From positions 1 to 32,664 of the forward strand of contig JAUCQD010000139.1 in the NCBI GenBank assembly GCA_030372945.1: a stretch of DNA of 32,664 nucleotides, read 5' to 3'. Shown here piece by piece: positions 25,563-32,538 of this stretch. A program made the translations under genes and the position numbers. The DNA is from Methanothrix sp. (GTDB lineage: Archaea; Halobacteriota; Methanosarcinia; Methanotrichales; Methanotrichaceae). The notes beneath the pieces are model-generated. The model was given only the letters and a program-made list of their open reading frames with translations. It was not told where the DNA came from and searched no databases. Within the stretch, counting starts at the first letter, position 1. Each line of letters opens with the position of its first letter.

Positions 25563-26723
25563 ATGATGCGTCAGAAAAGGCCTTTTCATGTCATGATCAT
25601 TCCGACGTTGGGCTGTCCCTCCAAATGCGCTTACTGCTGGAGCTCAGAGGTCGGATCTCCCGTAATGAGCATTGAGACTGTTAAAGATATTGTGGAGTGG
25701 CTCAGTGTTTTTCGGAATGATCCTGTCACATTCACATTCCATGGAGGCGAGCCGCTTCTTGCCGGAGCGGATTTCTATCGTATTGCTCTGCCTCTGCTGT
25801 CGGATCTGAAGCATCTTAGCCCGAACTTCGCCTTGCAGACCAACCTCTGGATGCTCACTCATGAGCTAGCCGAGGTTCTTGCCAAGTATCAGATTCCCAT
25901 CGGCTCCAGCCTGGACGGGCCGATGGAGATAAATGACCTCCAAAGGTCGGAGGGGTACTACGAGAGGACGATGCGGGGCTATGAGATCGCCAAAGAGCAC
26001 GGATTGCAGGTACAGTTTATATGCACATTTACATCGTATTCGGTCAAATTCAAAGAGGACATATTCAATTATTTCCTGGAGAACGGCTTGACATTGAAGC
26101 TGCACCCCGCGCTCCCGTCCTTGCGCAGCGACCAACCAGAAAAGTGGGCGCTTTTGCCAGAGGAATTTGGGGACCTGCTGGTCTATCTCATGGATAAGTA
26201 CCTGGAGAACATGGATCAGATCGAGGTCAGAAACATCAACGACTATTGCAGATGCGTCTTTACTGGCAGGGGAACCGTCTGCACCTTTGTCGACTGCATG
26301 GAGAATACCTTCGCAGTGGGACCTGATGGCAGAATCTATCCTTGCTATCGTTTTGTCGGCATGCCGCAGTATGTGATGGGAGATGTCCGGGACAGGCCAA
26401 GTCAGGCAGACCTGGCTGGATCAGAAGCCGGGATGCGCATGCTCCGGTTTAAGGATTACGTGGACAAGAACTGCAAGAGCTGCAGACACATCCGCTACTG
26501 CCGAGGAGGCTGTCCATACAACGCAATGGTCCCTGCGAGCGGAGAAATTAAAGGCGTCGACCCGCACTGTGTTGCCTACAAGAAGATATTCGATGAGATC
26601 TCCAACAGGTTCAACAGGGAGATGATGGGCTCCCTAGGAATGGAGATGGGGCTCAACAGCAGCTCCGAGATGGCCAGGAAGCCTGGGATCATGGCCCTGA
26701 TGCGAAAGCTGGCATCAAATTAA
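25563..26723 (+). CDS. Radical SAM/SPASM peptide- or protein-modifying enzyme
   Basis: 386 residues. The radical SAM motif is Cys18-x3-Cys22-x2-Cys25 followed by Trp (CPSKCAYCW). HGGEPLL near residue 60 binds SAM. The C-terminal third holds a SPASM-like auxiliary cluster region, with Cys in GRIYPCYRF, KNCKSCRHIRYCRGGCPYNA and DPHC. Such enzymes usually modify peptides or maturing proteins. It resembles the methanogen group described as putative peptide-modifying SPASM enzymes; I see no precursor peptide gene beside it. A GAGG site lies eight bases before the first of two adjacent ATGs. It sits in tandem with mmp10 and converges on a secreted-protein gene six bases away. Confidence 0.88.
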   Translation: MMRQKRPFHVMIIPTLGCPSKCAYCWSSEVGSPVMSIETVKDIVEWLSVFRNDPVTFTFHGGEPLLAGADFYRIALPLLSDLKHLSPNFALQTNLWMLTHELAEVLAKYQIPIGSSLDGPMEINDLQRSEGYYERTMRGYEIAKEHGLQVQFICTFTSYSVKFKEDIFNYFLENGLTLKLHPALPSLRSDQPEKWALLPEEFGDLLVYLMDKYLENMDQIEVRNINDYCRCVFTGRGTVCTFVDCMENTFAVGPDGRIYPCYRFVGMPQYVMGDVRDRPSQADLAGSEAGMRMLRFKDYVDKNCKSCRHIRYCRGGCPYNAMVPASGEIKGVDPHCVAYKKIFDEISNRFNREMMGSLGMEMGLNSSSEMARKPGIMALMRKLASN

Positions 26724-26729
26724 GGAACA

Positions 26730-27347
26730 TCACGGACAGGGCAAGGTCAAGACGGAGCTGTTGCCCACGATGGTCTCGGATCTTATCTGCGCGTATCCAA
26801 CGTAAGTTCCGTGCATCATATAGGATGGCACTGTGTCAGCGTTCTTTTGCACACGTGTGCCGATCTTGGCAGTCCCCTGAATCTCTGAGCTGATCTGGTA
26901 GACAGACATGTTATCGTTCTGGTAGATGGTTGTGTCCTTGATGAGATCTTTGTCGATGTAATAGGTCTCTGAATAGACTGATCCGACCTGGTAGTTCTTG
27001 GCGCAGAGGGCATTTTTGAGGTCGCCTTGCGTAAGAGGAGGCGAATACGGCTTGTAATCATAGTCGGCCGAGATGGTCAGGGATGCTTCGTCCATATTCG
27101 AGTCTCTGTAGACTTCGGAGTCGATGGTCCTTGTAGCCATTCCGCTCCCTCTGGTTCCAAGGATGATCTTCTGGCCACTGAAACCTGACTGGGTCTGGAG
27201 GATCCTGGACTCATCCATGTAGCCATTGACGAAAACCCAGGAATGCTCAGTGAAGTTCTGTGCAAGGGTGTCCTCTGCTACAGTGGCCATCATGTTGGTC
27301 GTGAGACTTAAGGCGAATAGCAGCATCAATGAAAGTGTCCATCTCAT
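26730..27347 (-). CDS. Secreted protein of unknown function
   Basis: About 205 residues opening MRWTLSLMLLFALSLTTNMMA, a clear signal peptide. The mature part is beta-rich and has three N-glycosylation sequons (NFT, NMS, NSS) and two cysteines (in NALCAKN and LPCP). There is no C-terminal anchor. I do not recognise the family. Two adjacent ATGs (27350 and 27347) follow a GAGG site; the second has the better spacing. A strong TATA box at 27383-27390 rules out the longer frame that would start at 27431. It may belong with the neighbouring secreted genes at 27432-27855 and 28253-28933. Confidence 0.8.
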   Translation of the reverse strand: MRWTLSLMLLFALSLTTNMMATVAEDTLAQNFTEHSWVFVNGYMDESRILQTQSGFSGQKIILGTRGSGMATRTIDSEVYRDSNMDEASLTISADYDYKPYSPPLTQGDLKNALCAKNYQVGSVYSETYYIDKDLIKDTTIYQNDNMSVYQISSEIQGTAKIGTRVQKNADTVPSYMMHGTYVGYAQIRSETIVGNSSVLTLPCP

Positions 27348-27382
27348 CATGACGCCTCTAAGAGCGTAGACAACCAAATTGA

Positions 27383-27390
27383 GATATAAA
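27383..27390 (-). promoter_or_regulatory. TATA box for the secreted protein gene at 26730-27347
   Basis: The minus strand reads TTTATATC, an excellent archaeal TATA box, predicting initiation near 27361 and a leader of about 13 bases that includes the GAGG ribosome site. Confidence 0.6.
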
Positions 27391-27431
27391 CCTGATCCTG
27401 TGAATGAAAGCTTGCATCTTCTCGCCACCAT

Positions 27432-27855
27432 CTAGAAAGAGCTAAGGGCAGGCCCTATGGAGTAATACGTCTCAGCAGGATACCCATAGATCATCCCATA
27501 GGCATTTGGTCGTGGTTGAGTTTCATAAAATGTCCTTGGCGTCTGGTTCCAGCTTGCATCGATTGAGTGCACAGGAGTGAAGCTTGCTGATGCTGTAAGG
27601 CTGCGCAAGCTCAGGTTCAGTGATATTTTTAAGCATCAAAGATTCATTCTCTCCGAATATGCTCTCGATCCAGGCATTGTATTTCAAAACTGCCTGGTTA
27701 TACGAGGCAATATCTCCTCCTCGGGCCTGATCGTACATTTGGGCCATGGACCAACCCTGTTTGAGGCCGTCCAGGACGCCCCTTTGATACTCAGTCAGAG
27801 CCAGGGAGGGTACCGTCAGCCCAATCACGATCAGAACTAGCGCAATTCTCCTCAT
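27432..27855 (-). pseudogene. Small secreted protein, apparently frameshifted near its C-terminus
   Basis: The first frame starts at the ATG at 27855 with a signal peptide (MRRIALVLIVIGLTVPSLA) and runs to a stop at 27523, ending in a Cys/Lys-rich tail of unlike composition. One base away, the next frame is open across the same region and continues to a TAG at 27432-27434, reading PVHSIDASWNQTPRTFYE and then a Tyr/Pro/Gly-rich tail ending GPALSSF. That tail looks like genuine coding sequence, with sequon-bearing, aromatic-rich content like the neighbours. A one-base change joins the two, for example in the run of five As (T at 27626-27630 on the plus strand). Either the gene is broken, shifts by programme, or the sequence has a homopolymer error. 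The family is unknown. Confidence 0.6.
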
Positions 27856-28252
27856 ATTGCATTCCACCCAGACAACAGATCATAATGAAGGTCAAAGACA
27901 AAAGGATTTGGGTTGCAACGCTGGAGTGCATTCGATGCGAACAGCAACTGGAGGAAGGGCAAAGTCGATGATGAAGCACAGGGTATTTAGGACCGATGTT
28001 GTCTCGACCTTTGCCCGATTTTGGATCGGCGTTCGACGATATAAACATGTGGTACATCTCGACCGAATGGCTATTCTGCGAGGAGATTCATTCGAGACGA
28101 AATCCTTAAATACGACCATTGACGTATGATGTGCTTGGCAAAAGTCGACTTACTCTTTTCTCCCTCCTACATCCAAGACTTTTGCCTCCCTCCTAATTAT
28201 ATCGCAAGCCTTAATAGGACATGCATCACTTGAATTTCAAGGTTTTAGAAGC
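27856..28252. other. 397-base region without a confident gene
   Basis: Several short open frames occur, none convincing. One (27885-27971, plus) reads MKVKDKRIWVATLECIRCEQ with a CxxC but no ribosome site; a 52-codon frame follows at 27971-28129. A minus-strand TTTATATC at 28039-28046 could promote the gene starting at 27855 with a long leader of about 160 bases. A plus-strand TTAAATAC near 28105 and AATTATATC near 28195 are TATA-like; the latter fits the gene at 28253. A 10-base inverted repeat spans 28137-28186. Confidence 0.5.
28137..28186. repeat. Perfect 10-bp inverted repeat with a 30-base spacer
   Basis: GGCAAAAGTC at 28137-28146 is matched by GACTTTTGCC at 28177-28186. The spacer is pyrimidine-rich and contains CTCCCTCCTA, and a second CTCCCTCCTAA lies just after the right arm. 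It sits immediately upstream of the TATA-like element of the secreted protein gene at 28253, so it may be a regulator site; a structured RNA is possible as well. Confidence 0.5.
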
Positions 28253-28933
28253 ATGAGATTCGCAACGCAGATTTTATGGTCATCGATCATACTCGTTTTG
28301 TTCGTCATCGATGCTCGCTCATTCTATGATACTACAGGCAAATCTGTGGACCAACTCATAAATGAAAGCATTGGAAGTTACGCCCATAACAGCGGCTTTC
28401 CCGAGAATCCCCGCGAATCCAGAGAGCTCTGGAGCAGGGAGACGGGAGTCAATTTTACAATGCCTGGGACTCAATCAGGAAACGTTACGAGCGCCATAAA
28501 ATCAAGCGACGCAATTGCCACTGATGCTGTCCAGTATCAGTCTGCGAGCAAAATGAGCGCGACCCAAACGAGCACAAGTGAAACAGAATCTGCAGAGGAA
28601 TCAACCACATCCTCGGCGACAAATTTAGCTGGAAACTGGTCGTTTGAGCTCAGAGACAGTAAAACAAGAGAGATGTCCCTGACCTTATTCCAGTCGGAAG
28701 ATGCGATCTTCGGAACGGGTAGCATGAATGATGGCGGTGATACTCTGGAGGTCTCCGCTTCTGGCTCTGTTGAGAAGGATAGATTGAACCTGGACATCAC
28801 CACATCGGAGATCGTAAGCCTCTACAGGCTTGTTCTGACGACAAACGGCGACTCAGTGTCTGGAAATTACAGAGCGTTCTCGGCTAGCAAAGAGCCCTGG
28901 ACTGGAATCGCCAATGGCATACGAAAGAAATGA
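28253..28933 (+). CDS. Secreted protein with Ser/Thr-rich linker and C-terminal beta domain, unknown function
   Basis: 226 residues. Residues 1-23 are a signal peptide. Residues 25-75 are hydrophilic with sequons (NES, NFT, NVT). Residues 75-125 are a Ser/Thr/Glu-rich linker of the kind that is often glycosylated. Residues 126-226 form repeated beta strands opening NLAGNWSFEL, with alternating polar and hydrophobic residues, as in small lipocalin-like or beta-sandwich domains. No anchor follows. The TATA-like AATTATATC about 55 bases upstream supports the ATG at 28253. I do not recognise the family. It is a candidate surface or sheath-associated protein by context only. Confidence 0.75.
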   Translation: MRFATQILWSSIILVLFVIDARSFYDTTGKSVDQLINESIGSYAHNSGFPENPRESRELWSRETGVNFTMPGTQSGNVTSAIKSSDAIATDAVQYQSASKMSATQTSTSETESAEESTTSSATNLAGNWSFELRDSKTREMSLTLFQSEDAIFGTGSMNDGGDTLEVSASGSVEKDRLNLDITTSEIVSLYRLVLTTNGDSVSGNYRAFSASKEPWTGIANGIRKK

Positions 28934-28950
28934 CTTTCTTCCAGTCAAAG

Positions 28951-28958
28951 TTATAAAC
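28951..28958 (+). promoter_or_regulatory. Candidate TATA box for the 30-residue membrane protein
   Basis: TTATAAAC preceded by the purine-rich CAAAG lies 23-30 bases before the ATG at 28981. This is the distance expected for a leaderless or near-leaderless transcript. Confidence 0.45.
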
Positions 28959-28980
28959 CAGAAATGCCTGAGGATCGACC

Positions 28981-29073
28981 ATGGACATCGCAACCATAAT
29001 ATTCTACATCATATTGTTCCTTATAGCCTTCATGATCGCACGGATCATAATGAAGATCATGCGCGGCTACTAG
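28981..29073 (+). CDS. 30-residue single-span membrane protein
   Basis: The frame starts with an ATG that has GAGG seven bases upstream and ends in TAG. The product begins MDIATIIFYIILFLIAFMIA, one hydrophobic helix of about 22 residues, and ends with a basic tail (R, K, K-type residues, then RGY), the positive-inside pattern of a small membrane protein. It lies in the gap between the secreted protein gene and the nucleotidylyltransferase gene and has its own TATA-like element. It is too short for usual gene finding. Function unknown; a partner of the secreted proteins or of an envelope complex is possible. Confidence 0.6.
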   Translation: MDIATIIFYIILFLIAFMIARIIMKIMRGY

Positions 29074-29098
29074 ACAAGGATTTCTTGCGAGGCGACAG

Positions 29099-29108
29099 GC
29101 TTAATATT
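29099..29108 (+). promoter_or_regulatory. TATA box for the nucleotidylyltransferase gene
   Basis: GCTTAATATTT lies about 25 bases before the ATG at 29131, so the transcript should be leaderless. No ribosome site is seen before that ATG, which agrees. Confidence 0.5.
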
Positions 29109-29130
29109 TGTGCATTCAAACTCACAAGCC

Positions 29131-30399
29131 ATGTTTCCTCAAGTCCTTGCTACTGTTGGGGGCTCAGGAACACGGCTTTATCCCCTAACCCTGGATCAGC
29201 CCAAGCCCCTGGTAGAAATATGCGACACGGCGATCATTGCCAATCTCTTTCGAGTTCTGGCAAGTCAAGGTTGTCGCAGGTTCGTTCTGGGCAGCAAGGG
29301 CGCGAGCAATACCCTCAACCTCAGCAATTACTTCAAGGCTGGCGAGGGCTTCTTCAAGCGCCTGGGCATCACCGACCACCAGGACTTCAGCTATCAGCCG
29401 CTCTACAACGACACAGGTAGCGCAGATTCTATGCGTTATTGTATCAATTACTTCGACATCAAGGACGATCTGCTGGTGGTCTCGGGCGATAACCTCATCG
29501 ATATCGATCTTAAGGACTTCGTCGAGTTCCACCACAAGCACAAGCCAGTCCTCACAGTGGCCCTGAAGGAGCTGGGTCCCGAGGAGAACGTCTCACAGTA
29601 CGGTGTGGCCAGGTTAGACGATGAGATGCGCATTAAGGGATTTGTGGAAAAGCCAAAGATTGGGAGCGAGCCCAGCAGGATGATAAACACTGCTTTTTAT
29701 CTATTCTCTCCCGAGATTCGCGACGTTCTGCAGAGGATGGGCGATCGAGCCCGCGACATCGGCGGAGATCTTATACCTTATCTGACCGAGAACGGCTATC
29801 CCGTCTACGGCTACCCCATCTCTGGCTACTGGATCGATATTGGAACGCCAGAGAGACTGCACCAGGCGGCCATGGACTGCCTCTGTGGACGTGTTCGGCA
29901 TTTCGATCGCAAGTATCATTATCGTCCCAACCAGTGGATCCATCCCTCAACTCTTAGTAAGATCGAGAGATATCTGGACTCTGGAGATATCGAGCTGGTG
30001 GGGAATGTGTCCATCGGCAGAAACTGCCACATTGAGAAGGGCGTTGTCATCGGGAACTCTCATATCGGCCACACCAGCCTCATCGAGAGAGATGTGGAGA
30101 TTCGCGAGAGCATGATCATGAGCTTTGCCAATATCCAGCACATGACCTCAATTTATCGCACCATCGTGGGGCGACACACAACCATCGAAGAGCATAGCGT
30201 TTTGGGCGGAAATGGGGCAAATGGTGAAGGCCATGTAGCAGTCATTGGCGAGAACGTCACACTGCCTGCCGAATCTGTGGTAGCATCTGGGACCAGGGTT
30301 GCGCCGCTCAAGTACAGCCATAGCATCCTGGCCACAGGCAGGTTCATGGAACTGGGAATAGATGAAAGGAATATTTATTTCACAGAAAAGATTCATTGA
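29131..30399 (+). CDS. Sugar-phosphate nucleotidylyltransferase with beta-helix domain
   Basis: It makes an NDP-sugar from a sugar 1-phosphate. The opening FPQVLATVGGSGTRLYPLTLDQPKP is the nucleotide-binding loop, slightly unusual in having TVGG where LAGG is common. SGDNLIDIDL holds the metal-binding Asp. ISGYWIDIGTPERLHQA near residue 235 is the sugar-binding end of the catalytic domain. From about residue 290 there are left-handed beta-helix repeats (NVSIGRNCHIEKGVVIG). The glucose-1-phosphate thymidylyl/uridylyl or mannose-1-phosphate guanylyl role cannot be chosen by eye. I prefer the ATG at 29131 (422 residues) to the GTG at 29110 because of the TATA position. Confidence 0.88.
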   Translation: MFPQVLATVGGSGTRLYPLTLDQPKPLVEICDTAIIANLFRVLASQGCRRFVLGSKGASNTLNLSNYFKAGEGFFKRLGITDHQDFSYQPLYNDTGSADSMRYCINYFDIKDDLLVVSGDNLIDIDLKDFVEFHHKHKPVLTVALKELGPEENVSQYGVARLDDEMRIKGFVEKPKIGSEPSRMINTAFYLFSPEIRDVLQRMGDRARDIGGDLIPYLTENGYPVYGYPISGYWIDIGTPERLHQAAMDCLCGRVRHFDRKYHYRPNQWIHPSTLSKIERYLDSGDIELVGNVSIGRNCHIEKGVVIGNSHIGHTSLIERDVEIRESMIMSFANIQHMTSIYRTIVGRHTTIEEHSVLGGNGANGEGHVAVIGENVTLPAESVVASGTRVAPLKYSHSILATGRFMELGIDERNIYFTEKIH

Positions 30400-30417
30400 A
30401 GCGCTAGTAGTAGCGCT
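30400..30417. terminator. Perfect 7-bp hairpin between convergent genes (possible shared terminator)
   Basis: AGCGCTA and TAGCGCT pair around GTAG. It begins at the base after the stop of the nucleotidylyltransferase gene and covers the stop and last codons of the small gene on the minus strand. There is no T-run on either side, so a transcript-end stabiliser or barrier is as likely as a true terminator. Confidence 0.4.
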
Positions 30418-30640
30418 CCCACACGTTATCTGTCTTTTGGATCTTATATTTTCGGCCGTTCTCAAGCAAATATCTGTCCAGGTCCTGCGCATCCTGGAAA
30501 AAGCGCCTATCTCGGAGGTTATTGTAGATGTCCTCTGTGGTGAAGCCCATCAGCTCACCTTTGCCGTAAACGATCCTCTCGATGGTATAGTAGATATCAT
30601 CGAACTTCCTCAGGGGATAGGTCCACTCTGCGAACTGCAT
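30404..30640 (-). CDS. Small soluble protein of unknown function (78 residues)
   Basis: The ATG follows an AAGGAGG ribosome site and an upstream TTAAAA-type TATA element, so the gene looks real. The product is charged, without signal peptide or membrane span, and rich in Tyr, Asp and Arg (ending TDNVWERYY). The first half suggests a small alpha/beta fold, the second half helices. I do not recognise it. It converges on the nucleotidylyltransferase gene with four bases between them and diverges from the uracil-DNA glycosylase gene. Confidence 0.75.
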   Translation of the reverse strand: MQFAEWTYPLRKFDDIYYTIERIVYGKGELMGFTTEDIYNNLRDRRFFQDAQDLDRYLLENGRKYKIQKTDNVWERYY

Positions 30641-30721
30641 TCATGCAACCTCCTTATGAGGCATTAGGAGTTTTAAGCGAATAAGAACCTTTCGTTTTCA
30701 CCATGAGTTCTTCATCAGGGG

Positions 30722-31309
30722 ATGGTTCATAAACATGAAGGAAAATCAAATCGATTTGGTAGCATGAACCTATCTAAAATCGAGGATATAACATCCCTTC
30801 ACAGGAAAATCTGCTCTTGCAAGCTGTGCGATCTATCTTCAGGTCGCACCAAGGCAGTGCCTGGAGAGGGGCCTTGTCCTGCAAAGATCATGCTGATAGG
30901 AGAGGCTCCAGGCAGAGAGGAGGACCTCACTGGGAGGCCATTCGTTGGCCGAGCCGGGAGGTTGCTGGATCGCGCTCTATTCGATGCGGGCTTGCGCAGA
31001 TCAGAGGTGTTCATAACCAGCGTTGTGAAATGCCGCCCGCCAAAGAACAGAAAGCCCAAGCACAGCGAGATTGCGGCCTGCCATCCTTACTTGGAGGCTC
31101 AGATGAAGATGCTCAATCCAGAGGTTGTATGCTTGATGGGAAACGTGGCAGCTCAAGCAATCCTCGGGATGCAGGGAATTGCAGCTTTGCGTGGCAGGAT
31201 CCTGCATGATCGCTGCCTTGTGACTTATCATCCTGCAGCAGTTCTGCGCAATAAGAATCTCATGGATGATTTTGTCTCTGACCTCAAGAAGGCCAGCGGG
31301 CCATACTAA
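30722..31309 (+). CDS. Family 4 uracil-DNA glycosylase with iron-sulfur cluster
   Basis: It removes uracil from DNA to start base excision repair. The family 4 motif is GEAPGREED (residues 60-68 from this start), and HPAAVLRN (170-177) is the DNA-contacting C-terminal motif. Cys33, Cys36 (CSCKLC region), Cys104 and Cys120 are placed to hold the [4Fe-4S] cluster. Residues 1-15 precede the conserved core, so the in-frame ATG at 30764 is an equally good start; both give a complete enzyme. The following gene starts a few bases after its stop and may be co-transcribed. Confidence 0.93.
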   Translation: MVHKHEGKSNRFGSMNLSKIEDITSLHRKICSCKLCDLSSGRTKAVPGEGPCPAKIMLIGEAPGREEDLTGRPFVGRAGRLLDRALFDAGLRRSEVFITSVVKCRPPKNRKPKHSEIAACHPYLEAQMKMLNPEVVCLMGNVAAQAILGMQGIAALRGRILHDRCLVTYHPAAVLRNKNLMDDFVSDLKKASGPY

Positions 31310-31321
31310 AAGGTGTGTGTC

Positions 31322-31825
31322 TTGTTCTGCCTCACATATGATATCTGGAATGAGATCGTTGATGATGTGGTTGGTGCCTACGTAGATCTCTTCGAGGCCA
31401 TGCACCGCGCTTCAGAGCAGCTTCAGCTCTCAAAGCCCCTGATAGACGATCTGAAGAGCAGGGGCATGAAGGAAATTGGAACCGGCCCCGAAAGTCTCCT
31501 TCTGAAGATAGATCTCTTAGAGGACAAGATAGGAGGTTTCAGGATATACCTTCTGGCTGCAGAGGATGTCGAGGTCTTCGAGGAGCTCAAGGCGGAGGTA
31601 GCGTCGGATCATGGCTTCTGTATTGAGGAGATAGAGGGCTTTGAGCTAGAACATGGCCTGGATATGGACGAGGAGATCTTCGAAGAGATGAAAGAGAGTT
31701 ATGGGGTCGATGTCGAGATCGACGAGGACAAGCTCCTCTTCTCTCTGGTGGTATTCGACAGCCAAGATATTGATGACAGCCGGAAGATCGATGACGCATG
31801 GGAAGACAATGCCCAAGCAAATTAA
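31322..31825 (+). CDS. Acidic soluble protein of unknown function
   Basis: About 168 residues, strongly acidic (many Asp/Glu in runs such as DEEIFEEMKE), with no signal peptide or membrane span. It appears alpha/beta with several amphipathic helices. I do not recognise a family. It follows the glycosylase gene directly. The TTG at 31322 has AAGGTG seven bases upstream; a GTG at 31313 is the alternative. Its stop overlaps by four bases the stop of the convergent gene on the minus strand. Confidence 0.75.
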   Translation: MFCLTYDIWNEIVDDVVGAYVDLFEAMHRASEQLQLSKPLIDDLKSRGMKEIGTGPESLLLKIDLLEDKIGGFRIYLLAAEDVEVFEELKAEVASDHGFCIEEIEGFELEHGLDMDEEIFEEMKESYGVDVEIDEDKLLFSLVVFDSQDIDDSRKIDDAWEDNAQAN

Positions 31826-32295
31826 TCGAAGTCAGAGCACCGCCCTTCACGGAACTTGTAGATGAGATAATCCTCGAAGACGCGCTCCACGCCATCCATT
31901 GCCAGGAACTCGCCTCTGTCCACCTCAGCTGCTGAGGCATCGATAAGGCTCTGAAGGTCTCCGCACTTTTTGACTATGAACAGAAGGGCTTCGTTTAAGA
32001 TCTCAGTGGATATATCCTCGCTGAGTATCTCACAGAGCCTCTCCACAAGCTGTGCATCGCTGGCATCCAGATGAGCCTTTGAGCCTATGAAGGCAGAATC
32101 AAGATCTCCTAGGTTGTGCTCGAAATAGCTGCGAATTCCGGCGTTTACCTCCTCTTTTGTGCCCACCAGGTAGAGGACCTTTCTCGCCTGCATGGTCGTG
32201 ATATCGTTTATGCGAGCAGAGCATACGGTTATCTCCTTGGGATCGACCTTCAGATAATCAGCAAGGGCCCGCTTGCGCTGCTCTATATTTACCAT
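31822..32295 (-). CDS. Unknown soluble protein translated with the dodecin
   Basis: 157 residues opening MVNIEQRKRALADYLKV, mostly helical with a central alpha/beta part and a C-terminal acidic stretch. There are three or so scattered cysteines and no membrane span. I do not recognise the family. Its ATG directly follows the dodecin stop (TAAATG), so the two are almost certainly co-translated, which suggests a flavin-related or stress-related role by association only. The end overlaps the convergent acidic-protein gene by four bases. Confidence 0.75.
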   Translation of the reverse strand: MVNIEQRKRALADYLKVDPKEITVCSARINDITTMQARKVLYLVGTKEEVNAGIRSYFEHNLGDLDSAFIGSKAHLDASDAQLVERLCEILSEDISTEILNEALLFIVKKCGDLQSLIDASAAEVDRGEFLAMDGVERVFEDYLIYKFREGRCSDFD

Positions 32296-32538
32296 TTAGA
32301 GGGTCTCCGGCTCTATCTCGTGCTTGAAGGATACGCGGACCTTTGCGCGGTACTCCACGATCCTGCCGTCGGCCAGCTTCGTGTCCAGATCAACGACCTC
32401 AGCGATGCGAAGGTTTGTCAGTCTGTCAGATGCCATGTCCACTGCTCCTTTGACTGCCTCCTCCCAGCCAATGGGAGATGAACCAACCAACTCGATGGTT
32501 TTGTATACGCTCCCACCCACTTCGCGTTGCATAATCAT
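32296..32538 (-). CDS. Dodecin-family flavin-binding protein
   Basis: Dodecins form hollow dodecamers that store or sequester flavins. The match is strong across the whole core: SVYKTIELVGSSPIGWEEAV at residues 10-29, with Trp25 at the position of the flavin-stacking tryptophan, then NLRIAEVVDLD and YRAKVRVSFK. The 80-residue length is normal. Two ATGs, two codons apart (32538 and 32532), are possible starts. A TATA-like stretch lies just upstream. It is followed without a gap by an unknown gene. Confidence 0.92.
   Translation of the reverse strand: MIMQREVGGSVYKTIELVGSSPIGWEEAVKGAVDMASDRLTNLRIAEVVDLDTKLADGRIVEYRAKVRVSFKHEIEPETL

Noticed and set aside
27885-27971. Plus-strand 28-codon frame with a CxxC (MKVKDKRIWVATLECIRC)
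   Set aside because: The opening looks protein-like, but there is no ribosome site or TATA box and it stops after 28 codons. Kept only as a note in the gap entry.
27892-28119. 75-codon minus-strand frame in the intergenic region
   Set aside because: No ribosome site, Arg/Cys/Pro-scattered composition, and a TATA box lies inside it. It looks random.
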